A DNA stretch of 64,000 nt from Prorocentrum cordatum (GCA_963575745.1 CAUYUJ010015718.1:205498-269497); one strand, 5' to 3'; shown: positions 41,965 to 52,585, counted from the first letter of the stretch. The notes: generated from the letters alone by a model not told the origin. Program-made: numbers and translations.

Positions 41965-42250
41965 ATGGCAAAACGAATGTTCGCGTTTCACCAACACGAA
42001 CTTACCTTACGCTACCCATCGAGGCCGGGAGTGCAAACATATCAAGGTCCAGCTCCAGGAGCCTCGTTTACTTTCGTATTGATGGACGCGCCAGGATTCA
42101 AGCGTGTCATCTTCGTGGCGCGCGCACCACAACTGCATGCCGACGCCCAAGACAGAGCGGAATACTGGGACCACATCACAAACCACGCCCTCAAGTACGA
42201 GCCCAGCTTCCTACTTATAGACGCAAGCGACAGACTGGGTAGCATCGCCA
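41965..42250 (+). pseudogene. LINE endonuclease (EEP-type) fragment
   Basis: Frame from 41965 reads FTFVLMDAPGFKRVIFVAR, AEYWDHITNHALKYEPS and FLLIDASDRLGSIATG. The pattern MHAP...W...LIDANxRLG is that of the middle of a LINE apurinic-type endonuclease. Nothing before or after matches, so it is an isolated scrap that abuts a recombinase ORF. Confidence 0.5.
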
Positions 42251-43246
42251 CAGGACCTCCGCAATCTTCGCCGGCGGCTCGACAACCAGGAAGGGCCTGT
42301 CAGCGTTGCAGAGTGGCTGTCTTCGGCGCGCGCAGCGGCCCTCCTGGGCGCACGTCCGCGCTCGATCGCCCCTTTCAAAAGCGGCGCGGCAGCATGGTTC
42401 GCGTTTGCGCGCGAGGCTCTAGCGCTGCACGGTCGTGAGCTGCTGCCGTCCGCTGACGGGCTGCTCGCATGGTCACTGCTATTTCGATCCGACCAGACCT
42501 TTTCCAATTATATCTCGCACGTCAAGCTTGCTTGTCAGATTTGCGGTATCCCAGTTGGCGTTTTTCGCGATGCGCCTCTTCGCCGCGCAAAATGCGCGAT
42601 TCGCAAGCGCGGCGCCTTCCTGCCCCGGGCACCTCTGTTCATCCGGGAGGACGCACTGTGCGCGCTGCTTAAGCGAGCAAATGCGCGGCAGGAGGCCGCC
42701 GTCTTTGCGCAGCTCTTTCTCGTCGCGTACGTGTTTCTGCTGCGCCTCCCCTCGGAGGCTCTGGGTGTTTCGTTCGACGGCGCCGCCTTTCGCCAGGGCG
42801 CAGAGGCTTCCCTCATTTTGTGCGATGACCTCCTGCAGCTCAAACTGGCGCGTCGCAAGAACAAGCAATTCGGTTCCGTGCTGCAGCGCGCGTGCTGGTG
42901 CGCTCGTTGCACGGCGACGTGCCCTGTGCACGCGCTTGGCGCCTGGTTCGCGGGCCTGCCCGTGGGCTCCAGGCCTTTCTCGGACATTAGCGCGGCGGGC
43001 TCGCTGAGGACGCTGCGCTTTTTCCTCGCCCAGCTCGGCGTCAAAGACGCGGCGCTCTATCGCACTCACGACTTGAGGCGCGGCCACGCGTTGGACCTTC
43101 AGCAGAGGGGAGGTACCTTGCGCGAGATCCTTCAGACGGGCGAATGGTCCTCGCCCGCCTTCTTGTCATACCTCGACATGGCGCAGCTTGAACTTGGCGC
43201 CGTGGTCGAGGCGCGCCTGGCCGAGTCTGAGGGCGACCTTGGCTAG
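42221..43246 (+). CDS. Third tyrosine recombinase, Cys-rich insert, no ATG at its 5' end
   Basis: An open frame of 341 codons begins after a TAG at 42218-42220. An N-terminal helical domain (AWSLLFRSDQTFSNYISHVK, RAKCAIRKRGAFLPRAPLF) leads to the catalytic domain: Arg in VFLLRLPSEALG, box II RTHDLRRGHALDL (His-x-x-Arg), Trp in ILQTGEWSSPAF, Tyr in LSYLDMAQLE. Between them is CWCARCTATCPVHALG, a Cys/His cluster that could bind zinc. The first ATG is at 42731, inside the catalytic part, so either the start is upstream in another exon or frame, or the 5' end is lost. It differs clearly from the recombinases of elements A and B. Confidence 0.78.
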   Translation, partial: TQATDWVASPQDLRNLRRRLDNQEGPVSVAEWLSSARAAALLGARPRSIAPFKSGAAAWFAFAREALALHGRELLPSADGLLAWSLLFRSDQTFSNYISHVKLACQICGIPVGVFRDAPLRRAKCAIRKRGAFLPRAPLFIREDALCALLKRANARQEAAVFAQLFLVAYVFLLRLPSEALGVSFDGAAFRQGAEASLILCDDLLQLKLARRKNKQFGSVLQRACWCARCTATCPVHALGAWFAGLPVGSRPFSDISAAGSLRTLRFFLAQLGVKDAALYRTHDLRRGHALDLQQRGGTLREILQTGEWSSPAFLSYLDMAQLELGAVVEARLAESEGDLG

Positions 43247-43408
43247 GCACCCGCGACCCGGGCGTCGCGCGCTGCCCTCGCGCGCTCGAGCCCATCGGCG
43301 CGTATCACATCATTGCGGCGCCGCCGCTCGCGCCACCCGCGTTCGCAAGGGGCGCGCGTGCCGCGAGCGTCGCCGCCGCGCGGTGCACCAGCGCGCATCG
43401 GCTAGGGG

Positions 43409-43541
43409 TGCTTGCATCCCTGGCGCCCCGCGCGTCGGCTCTGTCTGGCGCCGCCAGGTTGGGCGGCGCGGGGGCGCCGCACCCCTCGTCAAGTGGGTGC
43501 AGGCACCTTCGGGCGCGAGAGGCTGCAGGCGCGGCTGAAAT
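43409..43541 (+). repeat. 133-bp GC-rich direct repeat, copy 1
   Basis: From TGCTTGCATCCCTGGCGCCC to GGCTGAAAT. The second copy is at 44064-44197, about 93% alike. It lies downstream of a recombinase gene, so it is a candidate terminal repeat. Confidence 0.8.
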
Positions 43542-44063
43542 CTGTGGCGGGCGCACAACGCCATCGGGAGCGCGCGCGCCACTGTGCCGCGTTGTGCGCG
43601 GGCGCAAATTTCGCGCCCGCGCCTCGCCCGCGCGCGGGCGACCGAGCTGCGCGCGCGGGCCGCCCCCCGCTTCCTTGCGCCTCGCGGCGTGCAGCCCCGC
43701 GAAGGACTCGCGCGCGCGAGGGCGGCGTCGGCGCGCGTTGCGCCGCGCGCGGGCCCCGCGAGAAGGGCCCGCGCGCGCGGCGTGCCGGCTTTGCTCGCTT
43801 CTCGCGTTGCGTTTTGTGCCGCGCTGCGCGCAGCCCCGCGAGAAGGGCCCGCGCGTTCACGGCGCGTTTACTGTGTTTTCTTCCCGCATTGTGTTATTCG
43901 CCCCGTGCAGGCTCGCCGCGGGGATCCCGTCGGTGCGGTTCGCGGCGCGCCTCGGGGTTGCGCGTTTTGCAGGCTTTGTCGCTTGTATTCCTCTTGCGAC
44001 GGCGCTCGCGTCCTGCCGTCGCTTGCGGCGCGCGCTTTCGCCCCGCCCTCCCGCTCTGGGGTC
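43542..44063. other. Very GC-rich spacer between the direct repeats
   Basis: GCGC-rich, with CCCGCGAGAAGGGCCCGCGCG-like units near 43755 and 43832. The three open frames across it have Arg/Ala composition and are not convincing genes. Confidence 0.55.
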
Positions 44064-44197
44064 TGCTTGCATCCCTGGCGCCCCGCGCGTCGGCTCTGTC
44101 TGGCACCGCCAGGCTGGGCGGCGCGGGGGTGCCGCACCCCTTTGTCAAGTGGGTGCAGGCGCCTTCGGGTGCGGGGGGCTGCAGGCGCAGCTGAAAT
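44064..44197 (+). repeat. 133-bp GC-rich direct repeat, copy 2
   Basis: Second copy of 43409-43541, offset 655-656 bp. Confidence 0.8.
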
Positions 44198-44438
44198 TTG
44201 CGCCGCCGCTTCGTGATTCATGTGGGCCCTTGAACCGGCGAGTCTTGGAGATGATGATAAACAGTTATACCATAAAAAATGATGTGTTTTGAGCGGTTGG
44301 TGTTCGTTGCTCCGGATTCTGCGCGTGCGTTGTATGCCGGGGCGTTTGCTTACATGGCACGCGGTACCTTGAGGTGGTCGGATTTTCAACGACCTGAAGG
44401 TTCAACGTGCGCTGCGGATTCGATCGGCTAAATCGACC

Positions 44439-45010
44439 ATGAAGCGGCAGCGCTGCTCGGTCGCATGGGCTGCCCGTTCAGTCGGATTCTCTGGCCTCGA
44501 GTGGGGTGTAAATGGTTCTCTTTGCTATTTCGCGCAGACTTGCCAGGGCAGGACTTTGTTTTGCTCGCTGCTGATGCGCCATGCGCGCGGCTCGCGCGAC
44601 GCATTGCTGAGTTCTCGGATGCCCAGGATTCTGGGCGCCTTGTTGACCCTCCCTCCGTTCAGTATGTCGCTGCAGACCGCTTTGTCGCACTCGCTGCACG
44701 GGTTCAGGCGTGCGCTTGTGACAGCTGCGCGGCAGTTGGAACTCCCATGCCATGCGTAAACGATGCTGGGGCACTGGTCGGCTACGTCGTTGATGCGGCA
44801 GCGATATGATGGCGCGGCTTGTTCCTCTGAGTTGGCTGAGAAGGAAGAGGTGCGCTCAGCCGTGGCCCGGGGGTGGCGGGCAGTGCCTGACGCGTGCCTG
44901 CCAAATCCCGCTCCCGCCGCAGAGACGCCGCGCGTGCCATCTGCTGAGATTGGCGTGCGTGTCCCAGTCGGGAAGCAGGTGCTGTCAGTGCTTCGCCGTC
45001 CTCCCACGGT
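44439..45010 (+). pseudogene. Fourth tyrosine recombinase, C-terminal half with an in-frame stop
   Basis: Box II reads HSLHGFRRALVTAARQL (His-x-x-Arg), then after a TAA at 44757-44759 the same frame continues with TMLGHWSATSLM (His/Trp) and RQRYDGAACSSELAEK, whose Tyr fits the nucleophile. The C-terminal EVRSAVARGWRAVPD agrees with this recombinase type. The box I Arg region is not clear. One nonsense codon separates box II from the nucleophile, so the copy is dead. It is a different type from 42221-43246, which has HDLRRGH. Confidence 0.65.
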
Positions 45011-45258
45011 TCATTGGTGGGCGTCTGGGGAGTGCGCTGGTTGTCGACGGTGGCAATGCATGCGCGATGGCGCACCAGTTGCTGGGGCCATTGTACAGTC
45101 GTGTGATTGGGAGTGGCCTAGCCAGCCTGCGGGCCCCCCCCTGGTGCAAGCATTGTTTGCGTGCAGCGTGCGAGAAACGCGCGTGGCGCGGGCGCGTGTA
45201 AGTGTCTTGCGTCCGTGGGCCCTCGGTGGTCACGGGTGCCGGGCCGCCAGTAGGTCAT
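45011..45258. other. No separate gene; degenerate tail after the recombinase
   Basis: The frame stays open (WWASGECAGCRRW and so on) but shows no motif I can place. Confidence 0.4.
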
Positions 45259-45453
45259 GGGAGCGGCCCTTGGAGCACTGTGGTTGGGGGTGCCATTTCC
45301 CGTGAGCACCGGGCGCCCTCGCGTCGCTATGCGTTGCTGCTCGGGGAGAGGTGGCGCAGCGGGAGGAAAACAAATCTTGTGCACCTTCCTCTTCCTACTC
45401 CATTTCCTCTCTACTATTGCTGCCTCTCCGTTTCCTTATTCACCTCCCCTCTG
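45259..45453 (+). repeat. Direct repeat at the left of the DIRS-like remnant
   Basis: From GGGAGCGGCCC through GGGGGTGCCATTTCCC to a C/T-rich end. The pair is at 51644-51802, which lacks about 35 bp in the middle. Confidence 0.78.
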
Positions 45454-45597
45454 CGTGACGTGCTTGTGGTAGGTGGGGTCTCGGAGCGCGCGTTCGCTGA
45501 GGGCGGGGAGGTTGGGGCGCGAGGGGCGGGGGGCGCGCGGCAGGGGCGTGGCTCAGATCGCGCAGTTTCTGCCCGCCGCCTTCGCCCTCTTGCGATC

Positions 45598-46757
45598 ATG
45601 GCCGCAGCCGTGTCTCCCGAGTTGCAGGCCGTCCTGAACTCTTCGGAGAGCCCTGTGCTTTCTGGAATCGATGCTTTCTTAGTGGGCGAGGGCATTATCA
45701 CCCCTTTCGCTTTTGGCGTGCTCGCGTCCAAAGAGGACCAAGTCACGAAGCGCATCATCGACAATGCCAAGGGTACAGGGGTGCAGTTTCCGAGGCTTGC
45801 CGATGCCGTCGGCGTTGTCAGGTCTTGGAAGGCATGCCGAGCATTGGTGGGCAGGGGCGCCGACGCTCTTGCCGAGCGTCAGCATGTGCAGGGCGACGAT
45901 CCGCTGCCCAAGCCAACCAGTCAAGATCTCGCGTTGACTTGGCGTATGCAGCACAAGTTCACCCTGCCGGTGGGCCGGCTGCTGACGGATGGTGTGCAGT
46001 GCCGCTTGCGTCGCGCTATCAATGGCAACCCTCGGAGCCCGCCGTTGCTTCTCATGAAGCAGCTTCGCACAATGGGGTTGCAGACAAGCGGTCGTCAGCG
46101 CTGCTTGCCCTTCGTCCGGGTGAGCCTGTGTCTACCCAGGCGGTGGTCGCTGGCGCCGTGCCGGTGTCGTGCGAGGTGTGCATCCCGGTCAGAGCGTACT
46201 TCTCTACGCATGCCCTGGTGCCCATCCATGAACAGGAGTGGTTCGACTACGACGACGCCGAGTTCGTGTCCGATGCCATCGTGGCCTTCGTTCGCCAGCA
46301 CACAAGTATCATGCCAGTCGGTTTCTGCGTGTCTGCGTGGACCAGCGCGATGACACATTTTGTCGAGAGCGCGTGCACCAACCAGAAGACGATGAAAGAG
46401 TCTGTGCGTGCCGTGAGCAGCTGGCACAACTACTGGAAGCCAGACCGCTCGACGCCGGCGTCCGGGCCCGCCGCCCGCGCATCTGGGCCCGCGGCTGCTT
46501 CGGGATCGCGCGGCCCGCCGATGGCCCCGGACCTTCAGCGCGAGGTCGACCGCTTGAGGCAGCTCTCGAAGTCCCTCCAGCCCCAGAAGGACAACGCGAC
46601 GGCCGCTTTGAACCAGAGGGAGCAGCAGGAGAAGGCCGTCCGGAGGTCCATCCCGCGTCAGCCTCAATGCCGCAAGCCAGGCCAGGGCAAGGGCCACCAG
46701 GGCGGCAAGGGCGGCCACAAAGGCGGTGCCCAGGACTGGCGCGACCGCCGTCGCTGA
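45598..46757 (+). pseudogene. gag-like protein of a DIRS-like element, frameshifted
   Basis: From ATG 45598 (MAAAVSPELQAVLNSSE) the frame reads a helical N-terminal region and then moves to the next frame near 46000, where PVRAYFSTHALVPIHEQEWF, DAEFVSDAIVAFVRQH, FCVSAWTSAMTHFVE and VRAVSSWHNYWKPD follow. The end is a coiled-coil-like stretch and a Gly/Lys/His-rich basic tail (GKGHQGGKGGHKGG), as expected of an RNA-binding gag. One frameshift separates the halves. The assignment comes from this layout and from the RT downstream. Confidence 0.6.
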
Positions 46758-47547
46758 TGGGATGCCCGCGAGGCGTGGCGGCAGCAGCTGGTTGGCACCC
46801 AGAGCCCGCTGTGGCGCGCTGAGCCCGAGCTGTGCATGGCGGTGTTGTGCAGCGTGCCATCCGGCCATCCATCGGCGTTCTTTGCACTGGGCGCCGTGAC
46901 CGACCGCCTGGCAGCGCCGCCGCGTCCGTGTCTGTGCGCATCCCGCCGCGGCCGCGTTGTTCACGGCGCGGCCGTGCCCCCTGTGCCCATGAGCGCGGCA
47001 TTTGTCGGCATGGCTTCCGTGAGCGAGGGTTTGCGGGCTACGCCGTGGAGCAATCTTTTTTGGTATCTTGCTAGCAACGACAGAGTACGCGATTATCGCC
47101 AGTGGCTAGAGCAACGCGCAGATTTGGAATCATTCTCAGCCCTTCTGTTTGGAACAGATATTGTATGTAATTGCCCGTGGCTTCACGAATGTCATGCTCG
47201 CGTACTGGCAAAACAAGCTTTTCTGTACTCATCGTCTTGTTCGTCCTCTCCTCCTTCCCCATCTTCGTCTTCTGCGCCATCGTTATTCGATCCCCTTCCC
47301 CTTCCCTCGCCTGCCTCCTCTTCTGCCCGCGGAGGGGTTGCTGATGAGGGTTTGGTTGTGGAGGTGCAGGGGGGAGGCTTGGAGGAGCTGGGCCGCCTCG
47401 TGCGAGGCTTTCCGTTCAAGATGCTTTGAGAAGTGGTTGGGGATCGTGCGGTTGCCGCTCAGATGCGCGAGCGCGGTTGGCTCGTACGCCCTGCGTTAAC
47501 GGCGCCATCGCCCCCGTGTTTCGACTTGCGAGAGCCACAGCTCCCCA
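46758..47547. other. Uncertain ORF between gag-like and cassette
   Basis: The frame 46836-47429 (197 aa) contains LFWYLASNDRVRDYRQWLEQ and CNCPWLHECHARVL, which looks protein-like, followed by a Ser/Pro-rich tail. It may be a part of the element's polyprotein. No function assigned. Confidence 0.35.
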
Positions 47548-47880
47548 GTCAGAGCTTGCCTGTGTAGGGGTCCTAGCGGATTCGTATGATTAGGTTAGGT
47601 TTGCCGCCGATTTTCGCCGCACGCCTGGGTGCCCGGATGCCGGGGGGTGCCCGGGGGGTGCCCGGGGGTGCCTGGGGGTGCCCGGGTGCCCGGGTGCCCG
47701 GGTGCCCGGGCGTGCCCGGGGGCGCCTGGGGGTGCCCGGGGGTGCCCCGTAGCCCTATAGCCCTATAGCCCAATAATTCAATAACCCTATAGCCCTGCAA
47801 CTCTATAGCCCCTATAGCTTTATAGCCCTATAGCTCAATAGCCCTATGGCCTCCTAGCCCTATAGCCCTGATTTGGGTTT
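47548..47880. repeat. Dispersed cassette with (TGCCCGGG)n and (CCCTATAG)n, copy 2
   Basis: Same order of parts as 16130-16600: AGAGCTTGCCTG, GGGGTCCTAGCGGATTC, a TGCCCGGG tract (47638-47745, G-quadruplex prone), CCCTATAG units (47750-47870), and CTGATTTGGGTTTTTCTC. Confidence 0.8.
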
Positions 47881-48417
47881 TTCTCTGGTATCATTTATGT
47901 CTGTGGCTTTGGGCCTCATGCTGGAAGGCCAGGTCGCTGCATTGTACGCTCGCGTGACTGGCCAGCTTGCTGCACATGCGATTACACGGCTGTTGGCAGC
48001 GCAGCATAAAGCAGGCGGGTATTGGCACTGCGTTTGTGTTGCCGCAGAGCCCGCTGAAACTGCAGGCCCGCCGCTCGCGCCTGAGCCGTGGGCCGCCGTC
48101 CTGGCACTGCGCCGGGGTGGTGCGCCATGGGAAGGGCGCGCCACTTCGCATTCAAACCGCACCGCGGTTTTGGCGTTGAGCGGCGGGTGTCGCGGCAACC
48201 GCGCTCACGCAAGTTTCCCAGAAGGGGCGTCAAATAGGACAATTTCTTGGCCATCAGTTGGGCGCTCACTGGTTGACCTCTGGGCGTTCGCGCGGGATCT
48301 CCCGTTGGACGTCAGCCATGTGAGAGCATTGGGGTCATTCGGTTTCTCCTCAGGTGCCTCGACTGCGTCTGTGCTCGCAGATTCCGGTTTCAGCCTGCTG
48401 GGAGCAGGGGGCCTGAG
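47881..48417. other. No clear gene
   Basis: Open frames exist, but none shows a recognisable motif. It lies within the span of the DIRS-like remnant. Confidence 0.35.
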
Positions 48418-48882
48418 GTGATTGGCGCGCGCGTCGCCTCAGGCGTGCAACCATTGCGCAGAGCGCTGCCCCACTTGGTGCTTGATGGCTTCTCGCAGGA
48501 ACATTTATCAGTTGCCCTTTTACTCGAACATCCCGCGGTAAGACAGCCGTCATTGTTCCCGCCTGTCGATCATGCTTTGGAGCACCAGTCGGATAACCCT
48601 GAGGATGTTATGGCTCAAAGGGAACATCTGGTTGACTTGTTGTGTTCCCTGTGTGCCGCTTGTGCTCAAGAGGCAACTGTGTTACGTGATCTTGCGCCAG
48701 AGCCTACCCAGCGTGTCCTGGTTGCTGGTGGCCCCCTGCGTAATATCCCTTTCACGCGAGACACCGCGCATGTAGTTTCTTCGCCGGATTACGCGGCATT
48801 GGGGGATGATTGCGTTGGTCTGCAAATGTTAGGTTGGGCGCAGTCTGCTCCGGGCACGTTGGCCCGCGCTGCGCCCAGTTAG
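48418..48882 (+). pseudogene. Region upstream of the DIRS-like RT
   Basis: The frame reads FSQEHLSVALLLEHPAVRQP, DNPEDVMAQREHLVDLLCSL and AALGDDCVGLQMLGWAQSAP, resembling the N-terminal extension that precedes the RT in dinoflagellate DIRS-like elements. It is out of frame with the RT that starts about 48895. Confidence 0.45.
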
Positions 48883-48894
48883 CATTATTAGCAC

Positions 48895-50455
48895 GCTGCT
48901 TGAAACATCGCAGCCGCGGAACGAACGCATCCGTCGAAGGGTCAGGGCCAGCGACGACGCGGAGTTAGACGCGCGTGCTTGGGACAAGACCAAAGAAGAA
49001 ATCAAGTTTGGTCTTGTCTCGGCCCCATGCTATTCTTTGTCGGATCTCCCTTGGCAGTCGTTTGCCCTCGTCCGTCGGCGGGGAATTAGGGAACGACGCG
49101 CTTGCGCTGATGAGCCGTCGGTCCGTGTGCTGGATGATTTGCTGGAAGGGGGTCAAAACGACACTGTCGGGCACCAGTGCACGCACCGCCCTGCAGATAT
49201 TGATGCTTTCTCGGCGTGTGCCCGCGTGTCTGGTGAAGCCTTCGCTGTGGAGCTATCCATGTTCACGTCTGACTTTGCCAAGGCATTCAAACAAGTGCCA
49301 AATTGGCATAAGCTGCCCCATTGTGCCGTACTGGTGCAGTGGGATCCAGAAAGACAGGCGGCTGCGCACATGGTTCCGTGCTCGCAGGTTTTTGGTGGAC
49401 GATCGACGCCACTGAATTTCGCTAGGTATCCAGCTTGGTGTTGCTACGCTCTGGCAGTGTTGGCGGTGCTGCCGGTGTTCCATTGCGTTGACGACATGCT
49501 ATGCGTGGAGAGACGGTGCGCGATCGCATCTGGGTGGGTGTTGTGGCGCGTCTTCGCAAATCTATGCGGTTGTCGCGTGCCGGACAAGAAAAGCCCACCC
49601 CCCAGTGCAACGCAAGTTGCGTTAGGTGCCCAGTGGGATTTCAGTGCGTTTCCACGCGGGGACGTCGTAATTTGCATGGCCAGCGCGCGCATCTCAATAA
49701 TTCTTCGTTTGCTCCGGGATGTCCTAGCCGCGGATTCACTCGGGAGTGGTCTTGCTGGGCATCTGTGGGGCAAGCTTCAGTTTGCCACTACGCATCTGTA
49801 CGGTCGTTTCGGGCGCGCTATGTCGCGTGCTTTCATGCGGCGCCAAAGGGAGTTGAGAGCGAACTTGAACCCTCAGCTACTTTGCGCCATATAGTGGTGG
49901 GTGAACCTTCTGTCTTCTGGTGGGCCACCGCGCGTGGTTCCGATTTGCGAAGACATGTGGCCTGTTGCTGTGTCATATTCAGACGGAGAGGGTGGCTCGG
50001 CTGGGTTTGGCGTCGCCACATGGCCGGCTTGGTTGTCTCGGCCGCTCGCGGCGCACGTTGCAGTGCCGCGCGAAGTTCGGCTGTATTGGACAAGGGCAAG
50101 TGTTCAAGCTCACGACATATTCGAGATTGAAGCGCTTGGCCCATTAGCTATTTTATCGACGTGGCCAGACATCACGCGAGGGTGTCAGTGGATTCATTTC
50201 ATTGGCAACGAGGCGGCGGAGTCGCCCCTAGTCCGCGGGTGCTCCAGCGTTGATTCTGGTGACGCGATCGTCGGCTGCACGTGGGACTGTGTCAGCAGGC
50301 TCAACGTCATTCCGTGGTTCGACCGAGTGGAAACTTCGGCAAACCCCGTCAACGGTTTGAGCCGGGGCCGTTTCCAAGGCCCTTGGGGGGAGGTGGTCAC
50401 GGCCATCCTTCCTGCGAGCCTTACCGCGCGGTTCCGCCGACAAATTTTGGGCTGA
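48895..50455 (+). pseudogene. Reverse transcriptase-RNase H of a DIRS-like element, one in-frame stop
   Basis: RT: SVRVLDDLLEGGQND, motif A MFTSDFAKAFKQVPNW, motif B VFGGRSTPLNFARYPAW, motif C VFHCVDDMLCVE with both Asp, then LAGHLWGKLQFATTHLYGR. A TAG at 49892-49894 is the only stop before the RNase H in the same frame: AVSYSDGEGGSAGFGVATW, then HDIFEIEALGPLAIL, WIHFIGNEAAESPLV, ANPVNGLSRG. The last two motifs lack the Asp expected for catalysis (IDN became IGN, ADG became VNG). This RT keeps VDD, unlike elements A and B. Confidence 0.75.
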
Positions 50456-50774
50456 AGAGCGCTGCCACGTTTTGAGTGGCAGTTGCGCGGTGCTTCTCTG
50501 GCCGCTTCCCTTTGATATTTATCCGCAAGGGCTTCGCCCCCTGCCGCCGGCCCCCTCCCTCGGAGAATGGGCCATGGAAGAGCTAAGTCATGAGGTCTTG
50601 GCGCTGTCGTGAAGCAGTATCGAAACTTCATGCGAAGCCGATTCGCAATCAGCAAAACCAACTGATCACAAGAGGGGTTACCACACCTGGCGATTGGTAA
50701 GACGTGTATGGTTTACGGGCTTGGTTGCCACACCTTGCGATTAAAGGGCCGAGGGAGTTGTCGCAGTTTAGGTT
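50456..50774. other. No gene seen
   Basis: Short stretch after the RNase H. It contains three ACCACACCTGGCGATTGGTA-like degenerate repeats (50680-50790) that lead into the 73-bp satellite. Confidence 0.5.
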
Positions 50775-51395
50775 ACCACGCCTTGCGATGGATGTGCGTG
50801 AAGGGTGGCACCGAATTTCAGAAATGTGGCAAATCCCTTTTGATTTTGGACCATGACCCCGCGGATCTGCGTAAGGGGTAGCGCCGAAGTTCAGAAATTT
50901 TGCGAATCCCCTGTGTTTTTGGACCCTGACCCCGCGGATCTGCGTGAGGGGTGGCACCGAATCTCAGAAATGTTGCAAATCCCCTGTGTTTTTGGACCCT
51001 GACCCCGCGGATCTGCGTGAGGGGTGGCATCGAATTTCAGAAATGTAGCAAATCCCATGTGTTTTTGGACCCTGACCCCGCAGATCTGCGTGAGGGGTGG
51101 CATCGAATTTCAGAAATGTTGCAAATCCCTTGTGTTTTCGGACCCTGACCCCGCGGATCTGCGTGAGGGGTGGCACCGAATTTCAGAAATGTGGCAAATT
51201 CCCTTGTGTTTTCGGACCCTGACCCCGCGGAGCTGCGTGAGGGGCGGCATCGAATTTCAGGAATGTGGCACATCCCCTGTGTTTTTGGACCCTGACCCCG
51301 CGGATCTGCGTGAGGGGTGGCATCGAATTTCAGACATGTGGCAAATCCCCTGTGTTTTTGGACCCTGACCCCGCGGATCTGCATGAGGGGTGTCG
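50775..51395. repeat. 73-bp satellite, eight to nine copies
   Basis: The GACCCCGCGGATCTGCGTGA core recurs at 50861, 50934, 51007, 51080, 51153, 51227, 51300 and 51373 (marker GCGG), so the period is 73 with one 74. Between cores lies GAATTTCAGAAATGTGGCAA and CCCTGTGTTTTTGG. Confidence 0.95.
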
Positions 51396-51643
51396 ATTTT
51401 GAGCCCCCCTCAGCAATTCAGACAACGCGCCCAGGTGAGGCTAAAAATCCTGTTTGGGCCTCCCCCCCCTCGCGCGGTCAATCAACTAGTTACAGTAACC
51501 AGCAAGCAGTTAACTAGTTACAGTAACCAGCAAGAAGCAGAACTGTAAAACTGGAAACTACAAACTACAACTGGTACAGGAAACTGCGAATCACGCGCCT
51601 CGCAGCCTGGTGGCCCCACAAGGGCGCCGGCGGATATTTTTTC
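51396..51643. other. Short direct duplication, otherwise nothing seen
   Basis: AACTAGTTACAGTAACCAGC occurs twice, at about 51482 and 51510. Confidence 0.6.
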
Positions 51644-51802
51644 GGGAGCGGCCCCTGGAGCATTGTGGCTGGGGGTGCCATTTCCCATGAGTACCGGGCA
51701 CCCCCGCGTCGCTAGAGAATGAATCTTGTATATCTTCCTCTTCCTACTCCCCTTCCTCTCTACTACTGCTGCCTCTCCGTTCCCTCCTTCACCTTCCCTC
51801 TG
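51644..51802 (+). repeat. Direct repeat at the right of the DIRS-like remnant
   Basis: Second copy of 45259-45453, with a roughly 35-bp deletion and about 85% identity elsewhere. Confidence 0.78.
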
Positions 51803-52384
51803 ATAAGAATTTTAATGCGAATCATACGAATAATACTAGTAATAAGAAAATAATACAAATAATACTAAGAAGACGCAGCACAAGAAAAGGAGGAGGAGGA
51901 GGGAGCAGGAGGAGGATGATAATGGGGAGCGAGGGGGACGACGAGGAGGAGGTAGGACCCAGAGGAAGAGGAGGAGGTGACGAACATACGGTTTGGGAGG
52001 TGTACCGCATCAGCATCGACGGCCAGAGAACCAGATATGACGACCAGGCCAGGCCGCCTCTCTGCATCCTCCTGCGAGTGTGCGGGCCGTTCCTAGGCTC
52101 CTGAAGCAGAAGTCATCCTCCCTCTTCCTTGCCTTCGAGAGTATGTATTGAAAACGACAAAGCGTCGGAGATCTGGGTCCATCTGTTCCCCCTTGCCACA
52201 CCTTTTTTCCGCACCTCTTTTTCCGTTCTCCACCCCCTTTCTTCTTCGTTTTCTCTTCAACAATTACTCAATATGAATACTACTTTCCCTTTTCCCCTGA
52301 TGATGGTCTGAAAGTGCTCGACCCCCTCCCACGTATTGTTTTCTACACACAGGTTTCCCCGGAGTTGGGTTTTCGCTTGCATGT
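51803..52384. other. Low-complexity AT-rich then GGA-rich stretch
   Basis: AATAATACTA repeats (51820-51870) are followed by a GGAGGA tract (51885-51975). No gene seen. Confidence 0.5.
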
Positions 52385-52585
52385 TTTTTCAAAATGCTGC
52401 TTTCGCTGAGGCGCCGGCCTCATTTTCGGGCCTCGCTCGTTCCAAATCGTGCTCCCGCTGCAGCGCTGGCCTCATTTCCGTGCTTCCGCTCGTTCCGAAT
52501 CGTGCTCCCGCTGAAGCGCTGGCCTCATTTCCGCGCTTCCGCTCGTTTCGACTCGTGCTCCCGCTGCAGCGCTGGCGTCATTTCC
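52385..52585. repeat. About 57-bp tandem repeat, 3.5 copies
   Basis: Units share TCGTGCTCCCGCTGCAGCGC and TGGCCTCATTTCCG. Confidence 0.82.

Noticed and set aside
43408-44292. Three overlapping plus-strand ORFs of 210-294 aa
   Set aside because: Composition follows the GCGC-rich DNA and they cover a non-coding direct repeat.
50775-51395. CRISPR-like array
   Set aside because: Repeat units are contiguous and diverge together; there are no unique spacers and the genome is eukaryotic.
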